From Petrolisthes cinctipes (lineage: Eukaryota > Arthropoda > Malacostraca > Decapoda > Porcellanidae), in the NCBI GenBank assembly GCA_033782935.1, contig JAWQEG010002488.1, positions 12,501 to 76,500 of the forward strand: a stretch of 64,000 nt of DNA. Reading direction: 5' to 3'. Position 1 is the stretch's first letter. Each line of letters begins with the position of its first letter. Of this stretch, positions 9,649-20,600 are shown piece after piece. The notes below the pieces were generated by a model that was not told the origin of the DNA, made no database searches, and saw nothing but the letters and a program-made list of their open reading frames with translations. A program made the translations under genes and the position numbers.

Positions 9649-9898
9649 GTTCACCATGAGTATGATGACTTTTATGTCTCAAGTTCTATCCATGCTTACT
9701 ATAATACCCATTCTCTGTCTCTCTCTCTCTCTGTCTCTGTCTCTCTCTGTCTCTCTCTGTCTGCATTACCTGTTAGTGTATATTTGTCAGTTCTATCCCA
9801 GATGACTGACTATATAACCTTTTTCTCTATATGTATCCATCTGCAGCAACAAATGACATAATGACTTGTTATTATCTTCCCCTTCCCCTCCACCCCAG
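9649..9898. other. colmedin intron with CT microsatellite
   Basis: Contains (CT)n/(CTGT)n at about 9710-9765 and a strong pyrimidine-rich acceptor ending CACCCCAG. Confidence 0.6.
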
Positions 9899-10089
9899 TC
9901 GAGCCCTTCATCCGTGTATCACCAGTAAAGGTTACAGCTCATATTGGGTCCCAGGCAAGGCTTGAGTGTCAGGTTGAAGCGTTGCCCATGACCGTCACCT
10001 ACTGGGAGGCTCAGCGTGCTAGGATCCTTGAAAATTCCACCAAGTACACCATCTCTCACCAACACAACACCAACAACTTTGTCAGGAAG
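9899..10089 (+). CDS. colmedin Ig domain 2, first part
   Basis: Reads EPFIRVSPVKVTAHIGSQA then RLECQVEALPMTVTYWEA and ends NNFVRK before GTGAGT. The Cys and Trp of an I-set type Ig domain are present. The exon ends in phase 0, matching the next acceptor. Confidence 0.9.
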
Positions 10090-10940
10090 GTGAGTACAGT
10101 ACAGCCATAATCCAATAAACCACCCACACTTTCATTCCATCGTGCAAATCAATCATTATCATAGCAAAATAATATAATCATACAAAACCTTACGTCAACT
10201 CGACCCATTCAATTATTATTTTGAGGTGCTCCAAAATCATACATAATAACATACATCAAATAACCACCGACACTTTCATTCCATCTTGCAAATCAATCCT
10301 TATCGTATCAAAATAATATAATCATACAACACCTTATGTCAACTCGACCCCTTCAATTATTATTTTGAGGTGCTCCAAAATCATACATGTGTTGTTCATT
10401 ATTACCAAGATATTTACTGTGATGGAAGGAAAGTGTCTGGTTATTTGATTGTGGCTGTCCATCTACCAAAGCCTGACCTGATCCCGTTCTGGCTTTCGTC
10501 GTTCCAGCACTTCTCCCAGGCCATTAGAATTATAAACCCATAGTATAAAGGAGGTATTGTGACTGATACATAATTGAATTTGTTGTTACAAGTTGTATAT
10601 AGATCCACCAGCCACATCTCTTTACATCAAGCTTTTCACTGTTGACTGGTTACAGCTAGAATATGTTCATAGTTTAGGTTCGGCCAGGACTGACTGATTG
10701 ATTGTAGTTTTCCTCCAGTCGTGGGCCAGACTGAGTAACAGCAGGTTTTAATGGAATGCATGAAGGTTCTCACATATCAAAGTCAAGTTCATAAAAGTAA
10801 AAGAAAAAATATGGGTTCAGTATCTGCTTGAGTCACCCTTATGTGTATCAAAACTTTATATGTACTGTAATAATAAATATGATATTACTGATAATAATAT
10901 AAATTTGATGTAATCTTTGCCTACATGTTTCCTTCCCCAG
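10090..10940. other. colmedin intron with a duplicated M2 MITE
   Basis: About 10108-10460 is a rearranged copy of the M2 hairpin MITE: a stretch of about 140 bp (cactttcattccatc... gaggtgctccaaaatcatac) occurs twice, followed by the other end, which finishes gattgtggctgt near 10460. The rest is unrecognised AT-rich intron. Confidence 0.65.
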
Positions 10941-11049
10941 AGCACGATGAGTCTGACCATATACAGTGTGCAGGAAACAGACTTTGGTCACTATGATTGT
11001 GTTGCCAGGAATGAGATGGCTATGACCAGAGGCACGGTTGTATTGGAAG
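10941..11049 (+). CDS. colmedin Ig domain 2, second part
   Basis: The acceptor is CTTCCCCAG and the donor GAAG|GTGAGC. Reads STMSLTIYSVQETDFGHYDC then VARNEMAMTRGTVVLEG. The second Ig Cys follows the DFGHYDC motif. Phase 0 in, phase 1 out. Confidence 0.9.
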
Positions 11050-12173
11050 GTGAGCTCATAGGTTTCTATTTATCTGTTATTATTTTTGTATTTTTGTAAT
11101 TATCTGTCTGGCCAGGTGTGTGAGAGAAAAGGTCATGTATGAACAGAGGCAGGGACTTGTTGAAAGGTAAGGTCATCTGTTCCTGTTTATCTGTTTTTAT
11201 TATATTATGCAGTACAGTCGGCAGTATAAGTTCGCTTCATTTCTACCTATTTATCTATGAGCTATATTGATGTTGTAACACAATTTGAATTCAGAGATGA
11301 CAGATATACTTCACACGTGGTAAATGACACATGTTTTTAGGATAGAAACTGGTTCAGAATGCAACTATCTGGTCATATTTGCATTACCAAGTGCATAAGA
11401 TGGACGCAAATTTATGCTGTCGGCTGTACATTATTTGTATTATTTGTGTGGGTAGTTCTGTGGGACATATCACCATAAGCAGAGACAGGATGGTGAGATG
11501 GTTTGCATTTATATTGTTTTATTGTTTTTTTAATGTGCATCTGGCCATTTTTGTGAGTTAATTAAATCATTTAGTCCATTCTTGTACAGTAAGGTAACTT
11601 ATACCTTTATTACTCTTGTCCATGAGTATAATTTATAATACTTATGTTTTTTTACTTCTGACAATACATTACAGTATAGTCACAACATAATATTTGCAAC
11701 TGGTCTTTGTTGGAGCTTTGTTTCATTACTAGACACATTCACGAAACCATATGCAGCAATAATGTCTTACCATCTTTGCTGTATCTCATTTAGCACTTGG
11801 AGTTTAGTGAACCAAAGAAGCCTGGATACAATTTTTTGGACTATATGTACAGTATTGGTCAATAATAATCATCCATATAAGAGTAACTCGCGTAAGATTT
11901 TGACAGCATCCCTCTGATCCTTAGCTGATAAACTTTCTAATAAATAGGTTAAGTACCATCGTTTAATTTAATACGAGTAGCTACACACTACTTAAAACAA
12001 TAACATTATATGTGAATATGAAAACATTAGACAGCAAATTGTTAAAGTTACCCATATGTGGATGATTATTATTGACCACGAGTGTACAGTATTCCGTCCT
12101 GTCTCGTCCCTTCCCACACACAGATTTTTGGATGGGGTAACTAGAGTGCTTTCTCCTTTCCCAACCCTCACAG
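11050..12173. other. colmedin intron with a fossil copy of the preceding exon end
   Basis: At about 11132-11196, catgtatgaacagaggca... gaaaggtaaggtcat... tttatctgtt resembles the end of exon 10941-11049 and its donor region (atgaccagaggcac... gaaggtgagctcat... tttatctgtt). The rest is AT-rich and unrecognised. Confidence 0.6.
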
Positions 12174-12368
12174 AGTCATCGAGGCACAACCGCCCCGCCA
12201 CTGGTACTGAAAACATCCTCACCTTCGGCCATCCTGCCCCGAGCTACGAGGGCTTCGACGACTTGTGTCCCACGTGTTCTTATTGCCAGAAGTGTAGTGA
12301 AGGCAGGGGGGCTCTCTTTGCTCCATCATATAGGACCTTTGGTAACAAGACTGTGACTAGGAAGGAAG
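12174..12368 (+). CDS. colmedin Cys-containing linker exon
   Basis: The acceptor is CAACCCTCACAG and the donor GAAG|GTGAGA. It encodes ESSRHNRPATGTENILTFG then HPAPSYEGFDDLCPTCSYC, QKCSEGRG and ends KTVTRKEG. Four cysteines fall in a CPTCSYCQKC cluster between the Ig and olfactomedin domains. Phase 1 at both ends. I do not recognise this linker as a named domain. Confidence 0.85.
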
Positions 12369-12709
12369 GTGAGAAGGAAAAGAGTGAGAGGAGGGAGGAG
12401 GAGAGAAAAGACCTAGGAAGAAAGAGAAGGAAGATTTTAAGGGATTTCTATCAGTACAAAGTGTCTTGGTCCTAACGAGGCAGTTTATAGGGTCTAATCT
12501 CAATTATCTACTTCTGTGAGAAAAAGAAAATAATAGTTATAAAGTATACTAATTAAGGGAGCATAATGATATTGACAATAAACAGCATGCAGAGGTACTC
12601 CCCATACTCATTACCCATTTGCCATTCATCTCCTCTCTTCCCCAGCTTCACTCACACTGTCACCACTCATTCCATTCCTCTCCATCTTCACCCACCTACT
12701 CCTCCAGCA

Positions 12710-12761
<52 letters not shown>

Positions 12762-12803
12762 TCACTCACTCACTCACCATCCACACCTCCTTTCTTCCAC
12801 CAG
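12369..12803. other. colmedin intron with CA microsatellite
   Basis: Purine-rich start, then a pyrimidine-rich half with (CA)n at about 12711-12756 followed by (CTCA)n. Ends CTTCCACCAG. Confidence 0.6.
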
Positions 12804-13015
12804 CGCGCCTGATCACTGCCGTGGGCAAACCAGTGTTCCACCGCCACACCAACAATAATTACGGCTCCTGGATGAGGGACACCAACAATGAGACTGACCC
12901 CCACTACTGGACCACCGACCCCAACCACAACGACATCCTTAAAGAGTTTGCCAATAAGAACGACTTTAGGAACAATGGCCGCAGCATCACTTACCAGCTG
13001 CCCACTCCTTTCCAG
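12804..13015 (+). CDS. colmedin olfactomedin domain, exon 1
   Basis: Reads RLITAVGKPVFHRHTNNNYG then SWMRDTNNETDPHYWTTDP and ends SITYQLPTPFQ. The start (xxVGxPVxxR..GSWMRDT) is the typical first strand of an olfactomedin beta-propeller. The acceptor is CCACCAG and the donor CAG|GTCAGT, phase 0 out. Confidence 0.92.
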
Positions 13016-13363
13016 GTCAGTGAGTGAGCCCAGAGTATATTCAAATTATCCCAAGAGAAAAGGACCAGTGTTGACAGTGAACTTCAAGGTGGTTTGCTCG
13101 AGAGTATCACAGAGTATCTGTCAAAGGTAGTAAGTGAACCACAACATTAAATCAACAGAAAAACTCTACAACCAACCTTTTGCCATCATATTCACAGTGC
13201 CCCTTTTCACTCTTTGTCTCAACTGTTATTCTTTTTCTTCAACAGGTGGTTCACAATCAAATGACCATACCACCTTAAAGTTCATTGTCATCCCTGTTCA
13301 AGACACCATATATCTATCAGCTGTAATTCTTCGAAATATAAATGACGGTGTTTCTTTCCTCAG
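13016..13363. other. colmedin intron with imperfect inverted repeat
   Basis: GACAGTGAACTTCAAGGTGG near 13073 pairs at most positions with the complement of ACCACCTTAAAGTTCATTGT near 13268. Possibly a decayed MITE. The acceptor is CTTTCCTCAG. Confidence 0.5.
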
Positions 13364-13624
13364 GGCAACTCCCATGTAATATTCAATGGGTCCTTCTACT
13401 ACCACGTCAAGGGCCACCCCAACATCACCCGGCTTGACCTGAGCATTAGGAAGACAACCACAATGGAGTTGCCTGGGATGGTTTACAGTGATGATAGGTC
13501 CCTCTACAACAACAGCAGGGATTATGTTGACCTCAGTGCTGACACGGAGGGGCTCTGGGCCATCTACAGCACCTCATACCCCAACAATACCGTTGTCGTC
13601 AAGATGAACAACATGACACTCAAG
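13364..13624 (+). CDS. colmedin olfactomedin domain, exon 2
   Basis: Reads GNSHVIFNGSFYYHVKGHPN then ITRLDLSIRKTT, DYVDLSADTEGLWAIYSTS and VVVKMNNMTLK. The GT.hV.yNGsfYy, DlavDE-like (DLSADTEGLW) and Y motifs are hallmarks of the olfactomedin fold, including its calcium-site neighbourhood. Phase 0 at both ends. Confidence 0.93.
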
Positions 13625-13743
13625 GTTCAAGTGCTGTTTTTGTTTTGTGAGATTGAAAAGGATTGGGGCATTACAGTACACACATCTACACTATCTACCA
13701 TTTCCTTCCCATTCCTGCTTCTAATCATTCTTCCTATCAACAG

Positions 13744-13856
13744 ATTGAAAAGGGATGGGACATGGCCCTCAACAACAACTTATATGGCAACTTCTTCATA
13801 GCCTATGGGGTCCTGTATGTCCTGGACAGCGCCACAGACCGTGACACAAGAATAAG
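13744..13856 (+). CDS. colmedin olfactomedin domain, exon 3
   Basis: The acceptor is CTATCAACAG and the donor ATAAG|GTGTGT. Reads IEKGWDMALNNNLYGNFFIA then YGVLYVLDSATDRDTRIR. The W, GNaFvayGvLYv and Asp positions match the family. Ends in phase 2. Confidence 0.92.
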
Positions 13857-13989
13857 GTGTGTGGTTCAAGTCTCACACCTAAAATAATAATACTTGTCTT
13901 GCCTGAACTGGTCTGAGTGTGTACGTTCTGACTGAATGGCTCACTTGTATGACGTATAAATTATTCCCTTCCTTCTTCCTGCCCCACAG

Positions 13990-14091
13990 AATTGCCTTCG
14001 ACTTGTACAAGGGCGAGATGGAAGACGTAGACCTGCCCTTCAACAACCCCTTCAGTTACACCACCCTGCTGGGTACAACTACAAGGCCAAG
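13990..14091 (+). CDS. colmedin olfactomedin domain, exon 4, with a frameshift
   Basis: Starts IAFDLYKGEMEDVDLPFNNP then FSYTTLL. After CTGCTGGG the expected residues YNYKAK are found only in the next frame. The exon is one base too short to leave in phase 0, which the last exon needs. One missing G in the GGG run at about 14070-14073 explains both facts. Confidence 0.88.
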
Positions 14092-14551
14092 GTTGGTTAT
14101 TGGTAGTGAAGGAAGACTGGGAGTAGCAGAGGAAGAGTTGCTGAGAGAAAGATGGAGGTGATAGAGGAAAGGTGGCACAGGGAGTAAAGCAGAAGAATGG
14201 TTTAGAAGGAAGGAGATGGTGGCAGAGGAGGCTGAGGGTCGCAAAGAGAAGGTTTCAAAGGCTGGTGTGAGGCAGAAGTTTGTTTGGGTAGCAGAGAAAA
14301 AGTTTCAGTGGGAAAGTGGTGGTGGGAGAGGGAGAGAGGCAAAAGGAGGATGGAGTTGGCAAAGGAATGGTTTCAAGGCTAGAAGATCATGGATAGGTTT
14401 TCAGGGCAGAGGTTAGGTGGTAGATATGAAAAGTTAGTTTTCTTATATTTGACCGAATAATTAGCACTGTTTGAATGTAGTACTAGCATTACTTGAACCT
14501 TTCTCTCTTTTTCCACCATCTGAACATATCCCTGTCCTCTTCCCTTCTCAG
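14092..14551. other. colmedin intron, purine-rich
   Basis: Purine-rich on the plus strand from 14100 to about 14410 (gagg/gaag stretches with no exact unit), then AT-rich, ending CCTTCTCAG. Confidence 0.6.
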
Positions 14552-14665
14552 ATGCTCTTCTCTTGGGACAAGGGGAACCTGCTGACATACCCTGTGAGGG
14601 AGAGTGGGATGGACACGGGGCCTCCTGGGTCAGACTATGAGGACCACGGCCACTCCTCCAGCTAG
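14552..14665 (+). CDS. colmedin last coding exon
   Basis: Reads MLFSWDKGNLLTYPVRESGM then a short hydrophilic tail DTGPPGSDYEDHGHSSS and TAG. The WDkGnlLtYpV motif is the closing strand of the olfactomedin propeller. The tail is typical of the end of colmedins, with no membrane segment. Confidence 0.92.
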   Translation: MLFSWDKGNLLTYPVRESGMDTGPPGSDYEDHGHSSS

Positions 14666-15631
14666 CACCAACACACCTACCTACCTCCCTCCACCAACCA
14701 ATAACCACCAGAGTCCACCAACCTCCAACACTCAGATACCACCACTCCTCTAGCTAGACCAGTAGATCTGGCTTCCAACTCCCAGCTTTCACCGCCACCA
14801 ACTTTTCAGCTACCATCAGCCTCAAATCTAACCAGTTCCATACCTACCTCTCGCCTACCTTCAACCTCCAGGTCCAGGTAGCACTACATCCAGCTACCAT
14901 CAATTTCAAATAGAAAACCACAAAGACGTAAGCAATGATGATAGTAGTAAAACCCACAGTGACAGACAAGAGGTTTATACCATACACTTTTGGCAACTGC
15001 TACAGTCCTTCCCAGTAAATATACTGACAGTGAGTGGTGATCCTTTGTTTGTATTTGTATTGAGGTGTCATTCTTTGTTTATGTTTCCAGTGAGGTGGTC
15101 ATTCTCCGTTTGTGTTTCCACTGAAGAAAACAACAGTAGGTGCCAAAACTGTTGGAAAAATTACACCTTTGGTCTGGCAGTCCGAGATTTGGTACTGCCA
15201 TCAACCTCTAACCTCCCAGCACTACACTTACTCTTCACCCTTTATTGACCTTTCACTGACAAACATCTTGTCCTCTGGTATCTCTCTCCCTCCAACCTTG
15301 ACCTTTCCACCTGCAGCTTTGACCTCTCACCATCCATCCTTGACCACTCAGCCTTCATCCTTGAACCCCTTGGCTGGTTTCTCATGGTCATTACTATCCT
15401 TAATTGTATAAAAGCGTCATGTACTGTATTAGTTAGATAAACACTTAATAGACTTCCATATTGTCAGGGTGTTAAGGTTGTTCAAGTTTCCCTGTGCTGG
15501 ATAAAATCACCAAGTGTTAGCCTCAGGAAAACCCTAAGTGGTGTCCGAGTTAGTTAAAGGAGTTAATTCTTGATATTATTTATCATTCCCCAGTTTCAAC
15601 AATTAACAATTAACCTTCTCACAAATCATGG

Positions 15632-15637
15632 AATAAA
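15632..15637 (+). promoter_or_regulatory. candidate polyadenylation signal AATAAA
   Basis: AATAAA in ggAATAAAcaa, about 970 bp after the colmedin stop codon and followed by a GT-containing stretch. Position fits a 3' UTR end; not proven. Confidence 0.4.
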
Positions 15638-15803
15638 CAAATGACTTGGCAAAGTGTCTCATTGTAACCAGTGAGAAGCTGTATTGCCAGATTTTGCTCT
15701 CAGTCCCTTACACAAATATCAAGGTGTGCAACAATAGTTTGATATTTGGTCAGCTGTACATGCAGAGGATACATTCAGACATAATTGTGAGAAATACACC
15801 TTC

Positions 15804-15960
15804 TGTAAATGTAACAAGGACTCCCATATACACACATGCAGTACATGTCTACTGGTGTAAATGTAACGATGACTCCCATATACACACATGCAGTACATGT
15901 CCACTGGTGTAAATGTAACGATGACTCCCATATACACACATGCAGTACATGTCCACTGGT
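15804..15960. repeat. 52-bp tandem repeat, three copies
   Basis: CTCCCATATACACACATGCA recurs at 15821, 15873 and 15925 with a 52-bp period. Copies differ at only a few positions. Confidence 0.85.
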
Positions 15961-16059
15961 ACAAGACTAATGTTTACCAAGTGTATGTAGGACTCAAAAT
16001 TATACTAGTCAAGGAGTCAATGTCTACATGTAAATAACTCAACATATTGTACCATGTGT

Positions 16060-19000
16060 TATCGTACCATCAGCGACCCCCCAGTGGGGGAGTGGACGGA
16101 TATGGCTGCCGGGGGGGGGGGGTTCCGGGTTTACCTGTGGGGGGAGGGGGGAAGGGGGGGTGCATGAGAGTGGTAGCAGTGAATGTGAATGGGATGGTTT
16201 AAAAGACGAAGAGGCGAGAAATAGTTGAATGTTTTAAGAATGGAGGAGTAGATGTGATGGGAGTGACTGAGACATACTTGAAAGGATGGGGAGTGGAGGA
16301 GTGTGAGGCTGGAGGAGAGAGTGTGATGTGGGAGGGAATGGAGGGAGATGTAGTGTGGACAGGAATGAGTGAGAAGTGTAAAGGAAGGAGGAGGGAGGGG
16401 TGTGCAGTGCTGGTAGCACCAAGGGTATGGAAGAGAGTAGATGGACATGGATGGTGTGGGACGAGAGTGGCATGGATGACAGGAAAGATTGGTTTGGTTA
16501 AGTATACATGGGTGTGTGCGTATGTACCTGTGAATGAGAGGAGTAAGGCGGGGAGAGAGAAAATGAGAGATTTCTGGGAGAAGTTGAATGGGTGTTTGAG
16601 GAAGTTTGAGAGTGGGAGGAAGATTGTAATGAATGGTGATATGAATGGGAAAGTAGGAAATGAGAGAGTAGGAAGTATTGTTGGTAAATGAGGTGTGGAA
16701 GGAGTGAATGAGAATGGTGAATATCTAGTGGACGTCTGTGCTGAGAGGGGGTTGTTCTTGCCTAACACCTTCTTTGAGCACAAGATGATCCACCGGTATA
16801 CATGGAGGAGAAGGGATGATAGAGGAGAACAAAAGAGTTTGATTGATTATATAGCAGTGGATGAAAGACTACGGAAAGATGTGATGGATGCGAAAGTAGT
16901 GAGAAGAATGGTTCAATGCACTGACCATTTTGCTGTCTTAGTAAGGATGAAGGTCAGGGTTAAGTGGGAGTACTGCAGGAGGGATGAAGGGGAGAACAAG
17001 AGGCAGGTGGCAAGTGGAAGATTAAATGACAGTGAGTACAGAGAGGTACATAAGAGGAGGGTGGGGGAGGTGTTGGAGGATGCAAGGCTGAGTATGGGGG
17101 AGGGAGTGGGAGTCAATTTTTTTTTTTTTTTTTTTTTTATATCTTTCGACACTGGACATAGGCTTCATCAAGCCCGTTACCGTGGCCCAGGTCAACTGCT
17201 GCTCATACACACACGTCACGACTTCCGAACTGGTACCCAGCCACAGAGGGAGGGAAGTGAGGGTAATTCCCAAATACTGCAGCTGTTATGGTACCAGTGA
17301 GGGTGTTTTACGACGTTCGGTGGCCTTATAGTTAGTGCCTGATACTCAAATTGGAAGAGTAAATATTCTCAGGCCCTCACCTGAGAGGATCGATCTCCCG
17401 ATCTCCAGGTTACGAGTCCAGAACACTAACCACTCGGCCACCTCCCCAAATGATATTTATGAAATGTTTAAGACAATAGTAATGAGAACAGCAGCAGAGG
17501 TAGTGGGATATAAGTCACAGAAGAGGGGCAAGAAAGGGAGTGCTTGGTGGTCAGAAGTAGTGAAAGATGCCGTAAAGGAGAAAAGGAAGGCATATTGGAG
17601 AACATTTCAGAGGAATGTGTCGGAAGAAGTGAGAGAGAGAGATGGAAGAGAGAATACAATGTGTGTAAGAGACAAGTGAAAAAGATGGTGAGTGAGAGTA
17701 AAAGGAGAGTGGATGAGGAGTTTGGCAGGAAATTGAGTGAAAAGTTTAAAGAGAACAAGAAATTATTCTGGAAGGAGGTTAAAAGAGAAAGAGGAGAAGG
17801 AAAGTCTGGTAGTGTCAGAATGAAGAGAGAGGATGGAGTTACTGTGAGTAGAAGTGAGGAAGTGCAAGAAGTGTGGAAGAGACATTTTGATTGGTTGATG
17901 AATGGGGGGACGGGAGGGGAGGCAGTGTTGACATGCATGGGGATGGAGGCAGGTGGTAGACAACAGGATGTACAGGGAGAATTAGGAAGGGAAGAGGTTA
18001 GGAAAGCAATAGGAAAGTTGAAGATAGGAAAGGCACTGGGGGTGGATGGGATAACTGCTGAAATGTTAAAGTGTTGGGGGGAGGTAGTGGTGGAGTGGAT
18101 GTTGCTTATATGTACATTGGCTTGGAGGCAGGGAGAGGTGTCAGAGGATTGGAGGAGAGCCATAATTGTACCTTTGTATAAGGGGAAGGGGAGTAAGGAG
18201 GAGTGTGGTAGCTATAGGGGAATAAGCCTCCTTAGTGTAGCCTACCGGGAAAGGTGTATGGGAAGGTTATTACTGAGAGACTGGTTGATGTAACAGGGAA
18301 TAAAGTTAGTAAGGAGCAGGGAGGATTCAGAAAGGGTAGAGGATGTGTGGACCAAATATTTGCATTAAAATCAATAGTGGATAAATATATTGGGAAGGGT
18401 AGGAAGTTGTATGCTGCCCTCATGGACTTGGAGAAGGCATACGATAGAGTTAATAGGAAAGCTATGACAGAGGTGTTGAGAATTTATGGTGTTAGGGGGC
18501 CTTTGCTGAAAGGCATTGAGGCTTTTTATGCAGATGCAACAGTATGTGTGAGGGTAGAGGGTGATCTAATTGAGAGTTTTGATATTGGTGTAGGGCTGAG
18601 ACAGGGGTGTGTTATGTTACCATGGTTGTTCAATATATATATGGATGGTTGTATGAGAGAGATGAAAGCCAAAGTGAATGGCCTAGAGGTGAAATTGAGG
18701 CTGAATGAAGCAAATTGGTCCTTGGTGGCAAGTTTATTTGCAGATGACACTGTATTGATGGCTGAGAGTGAAATGGAGTTACAGAGGGTGGTGGATGAGT
18801 TCCAGTCTGTGTGTAAACGAAGAAAACTGAAGGTGAATGTTGGTAAGAGTAAGGTGATGGTATTTGAGAGGACCAAAACAGAAGTAATTGACTTTGTGAC
18901 ACCCTATAGAGTGGCTGTATCAACTGGGACGAAATGTGAGATAACTTTAGGGGGTGAGAGGATGGAGGAGGTGAGGGAATTCAGGTATCTGGGAATAGTT

Positions 19001-19643
19001 CTGTGTAAACATGGGAGTATGGAAGGAGAAATTAGGGAGAGAGCAGTGAAGGGCAAGCAGGTCATAGGATCACTGGGGAGGATTATGAAGGGTAGAAGTG
19101 TGAGTATGGAAGTGAAAAGGGGACTACGAAACAGTATAATCTTGCCGACACTGACATATGCGTCGGAGACATGGACATGGAGTAGGGCACATCAGTCTAG
19201 AATAGGTGCTGTGGAAATGAGTTATCTGAGAGGAGCATGTGGACTTACGAGGTGGGATGGAGAAAGTAATGAGAGTGTGTATGAGAGATGTGGTATGAGT
19301 GAGAAGGCAATTGGTATTGAGTGTCGAGTGGTAGAGAGAGTGAAGTGTAATACACTGAGATGGTTTGGACATGTAGAGAGAATGCAAGGTGAGGAGTTTG
19401 TAAAGAAGGTGTATGGAAGTGAAGTTGTGGCACCTGGTGTGAGAGGCAGACCTCCAGTTAAATGGCAGAACAGAGTGGAAGAGTATGTGAGAGAGAGAAG
19501 TGTGAGAGGGGGAGGGGTGATGGACCAAGTAAGGAGGGAGTGCTGGAACATGGGAAACTGGAGACACTTCTGCCGTGGCCACCCCCTTGGTGGGAGTTCC
19601 CGGAGGGAACGAGGCGTCAGAGCTATATATAGATAGATAGATA
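16060..19643 (+). mobile_element. LINE family A, copy A1 (near full length, damaged)
   Basis: Endonuclease part: start TETYLKGWGVEE (16265), GDMNGKVGNE (16637) and CTDHFAVL (16918). Reverse transcriptase: KLYAALMDLEKAYDRV, GLRQGCVM and FADDTVL at 18737-18751. The C-terminal part has ETWTWSRAH and NTLRWFGHVERM. The 3' end is a short (TAGA)n tail. The reading frame is broken by a stop near 16690, frameshifts near 17640 and 18245, and a SINE at 17117-17447. APE-type endonuclease plus RT in one frame, with a simple-repeat tail, fits the RTE/L1-side of non-LTR elements; the exact clade is not assigned. Confidence 0.85.
17117..17447 (-). mobile_element. tRNA-derived SINE inserted in LINE A1
   Basis: Read on the minus strand it begins GGGGAGGTGGCCGAGTGGTT (A-box like, 17427-17440 in plus coordinates) and has a B-box like GATCGATCCTC (about 17385-17395). 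It continues through an unrelated body and ends in poly(A), seen here as about 23 T at 17117. The head resembles a tRNA with a long variable arm. Compared with LINE copy A2, LINE sequence is continuous across the site. Confidence 0.8.
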
Positions 19644-19649
19644 GTGGTG

Positions 19650-19945
19650 ATTTAGGCTCTTAGGCTTCTGATTCCTCCCACCTATGCCATGAAACAAGCT
19701 CCTTCAATATAGGTGGTGTTTGGTGGCAATGTTTGAAGGACTCACTAACCTCCAATTTTATCACTACATCACAGGTTCCCTTAATTAAGGTGGTAATTCT
19801 TTTTTGGTACATTGGAGTGCCTTGATTTCTCCAAAGTATGCCAGGAAACAGGACCAGAAGAGCAAAAGTAATGGTGTTATGTTGCTTGGAATAGTTTGGA
19901 GGATTCAGTTGCTCCAGATTTACCAACACAAACTTTCCACCTTAA
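19650..19945. mobile_element. two TTAA hairpin MITEs back to back (M5, then M3)
   Basis: The first part has ggcttctgattcctccca... ccatgaaacaagctccttc and ends in ttaattaagg; the second starts TTAAGGTGGTAATTC and ends ccaccttaac. They share the TTAA between them. Confidence 0.7.
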
Positions 19946-20054
19946 CAGGCCCCGTCTCTGAGCCATATAATTATGATCTCTAGCCTTATCACTAAAAGAC
20001 ATATCATGTCTTTCACTCTGCTCTGGTACTAACCTTTCTATCCTATAATTATCA

Positions 20055-20156
20055 GTCCAGGGACCGTATCAATCATATATCCACCAACACTTTCCTTCCA
20101 TCCTAGTAAATATCTTGTTAATAAAGATCAACACGTGTATGATATTGTAGCACCTC

Positions 20157-20215
<59 letters not shown>

Positions 20216-20600
20216 CAACATCTTGGTTATAAAGAACAACACGTGTATGATATTGTAGCACCTCATAATAATAATAATAATCAACATCTTGGTAATAAAG
20301 AACAACACGTGTATGATATTGTAGCACCTCATAATAATAATAATAATAATCAATATCTTGGTAATATAGAACAAGACATGTATGATATTGTAGCACCTCA
20401 TAATAATAATAATAATAATAATAATCAACATCTTGGTTATAAAGAACAACACGTGTATGATATTGCTGCACTTCATAATAATAATTGAGGGGGTTGAGTT
20501 GACATAAGGTGTTGTATGATTATATTTTGATATGATACTGATTTATTTGTAAGATGGAAGGATAGTGGTGGTGGTTATTTGATTGTGGCTGTACATATAT
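20055..20600. mobile_element. M2 hairpin MITE with internal tandem amplification
   Basis: It starts ccgtatcaatcatatatcca and ends gattgtggctgtac, inverted ends of the M2 family. Inside, a unit of (AAT)n plus caacatcttggttataaaga and acacgtgtatgatattg is repeated five times, each with a different AAT length (20155-20485). Confidence 0.75.

Larger units (their letters stand above)
178..14665 (+). pseudogene. colmedin-like gene (collagen, Ig, olfactomedin), 3' part, apparently disrupted
   Basis: At least 14 exons with matching GT-AG borders encode, in order, collagen Gly-X-Y repeats, two immunoglobulin domains, a Cys-containing linker and an olfactomedin domain ending at TAG 14663-14665. This order is that of arthropod and nematode colmedins and vertebrate gliomedin. 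Those are known as type II membrane or secreted extracellular-matrix and adhesion proteins, involved for example in neuromuscular organisation. The N-terminal membrane segment would lie upstream of the window. Breaks seen: a transposon in the collagen exon at 260, stops in the Ig exon at 8854 and 8869, frame conflicts at 7701-7836 and 13990-14091, and an out-of-phase donor at 9649. All other exons are well kept, so the damage is recent, allelic, or partly assembly error. Type chosen as pseudogene on these breaks; a functional allele may exist. Confidence 0.75.
14666..16059 (+). other. colmedin 3' UTR and downstream region
   Basis: Low-complexity CCACCA-rich start, no further coding signal. 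An AATAAA at 15632 is the best polyadenylation signal. Three copies of a 52-bp repeat lie at about 15804-15960. Confidence 0.5.

Noticed and set aside
17316..17447. A tRNA gene
   Set aside because: tRNA-like A and B boxes are present, but the sequence continues into a SINE body with a poly(A) end and lies inside a LINE; no complete cloverleaf can be drawn with confidence.
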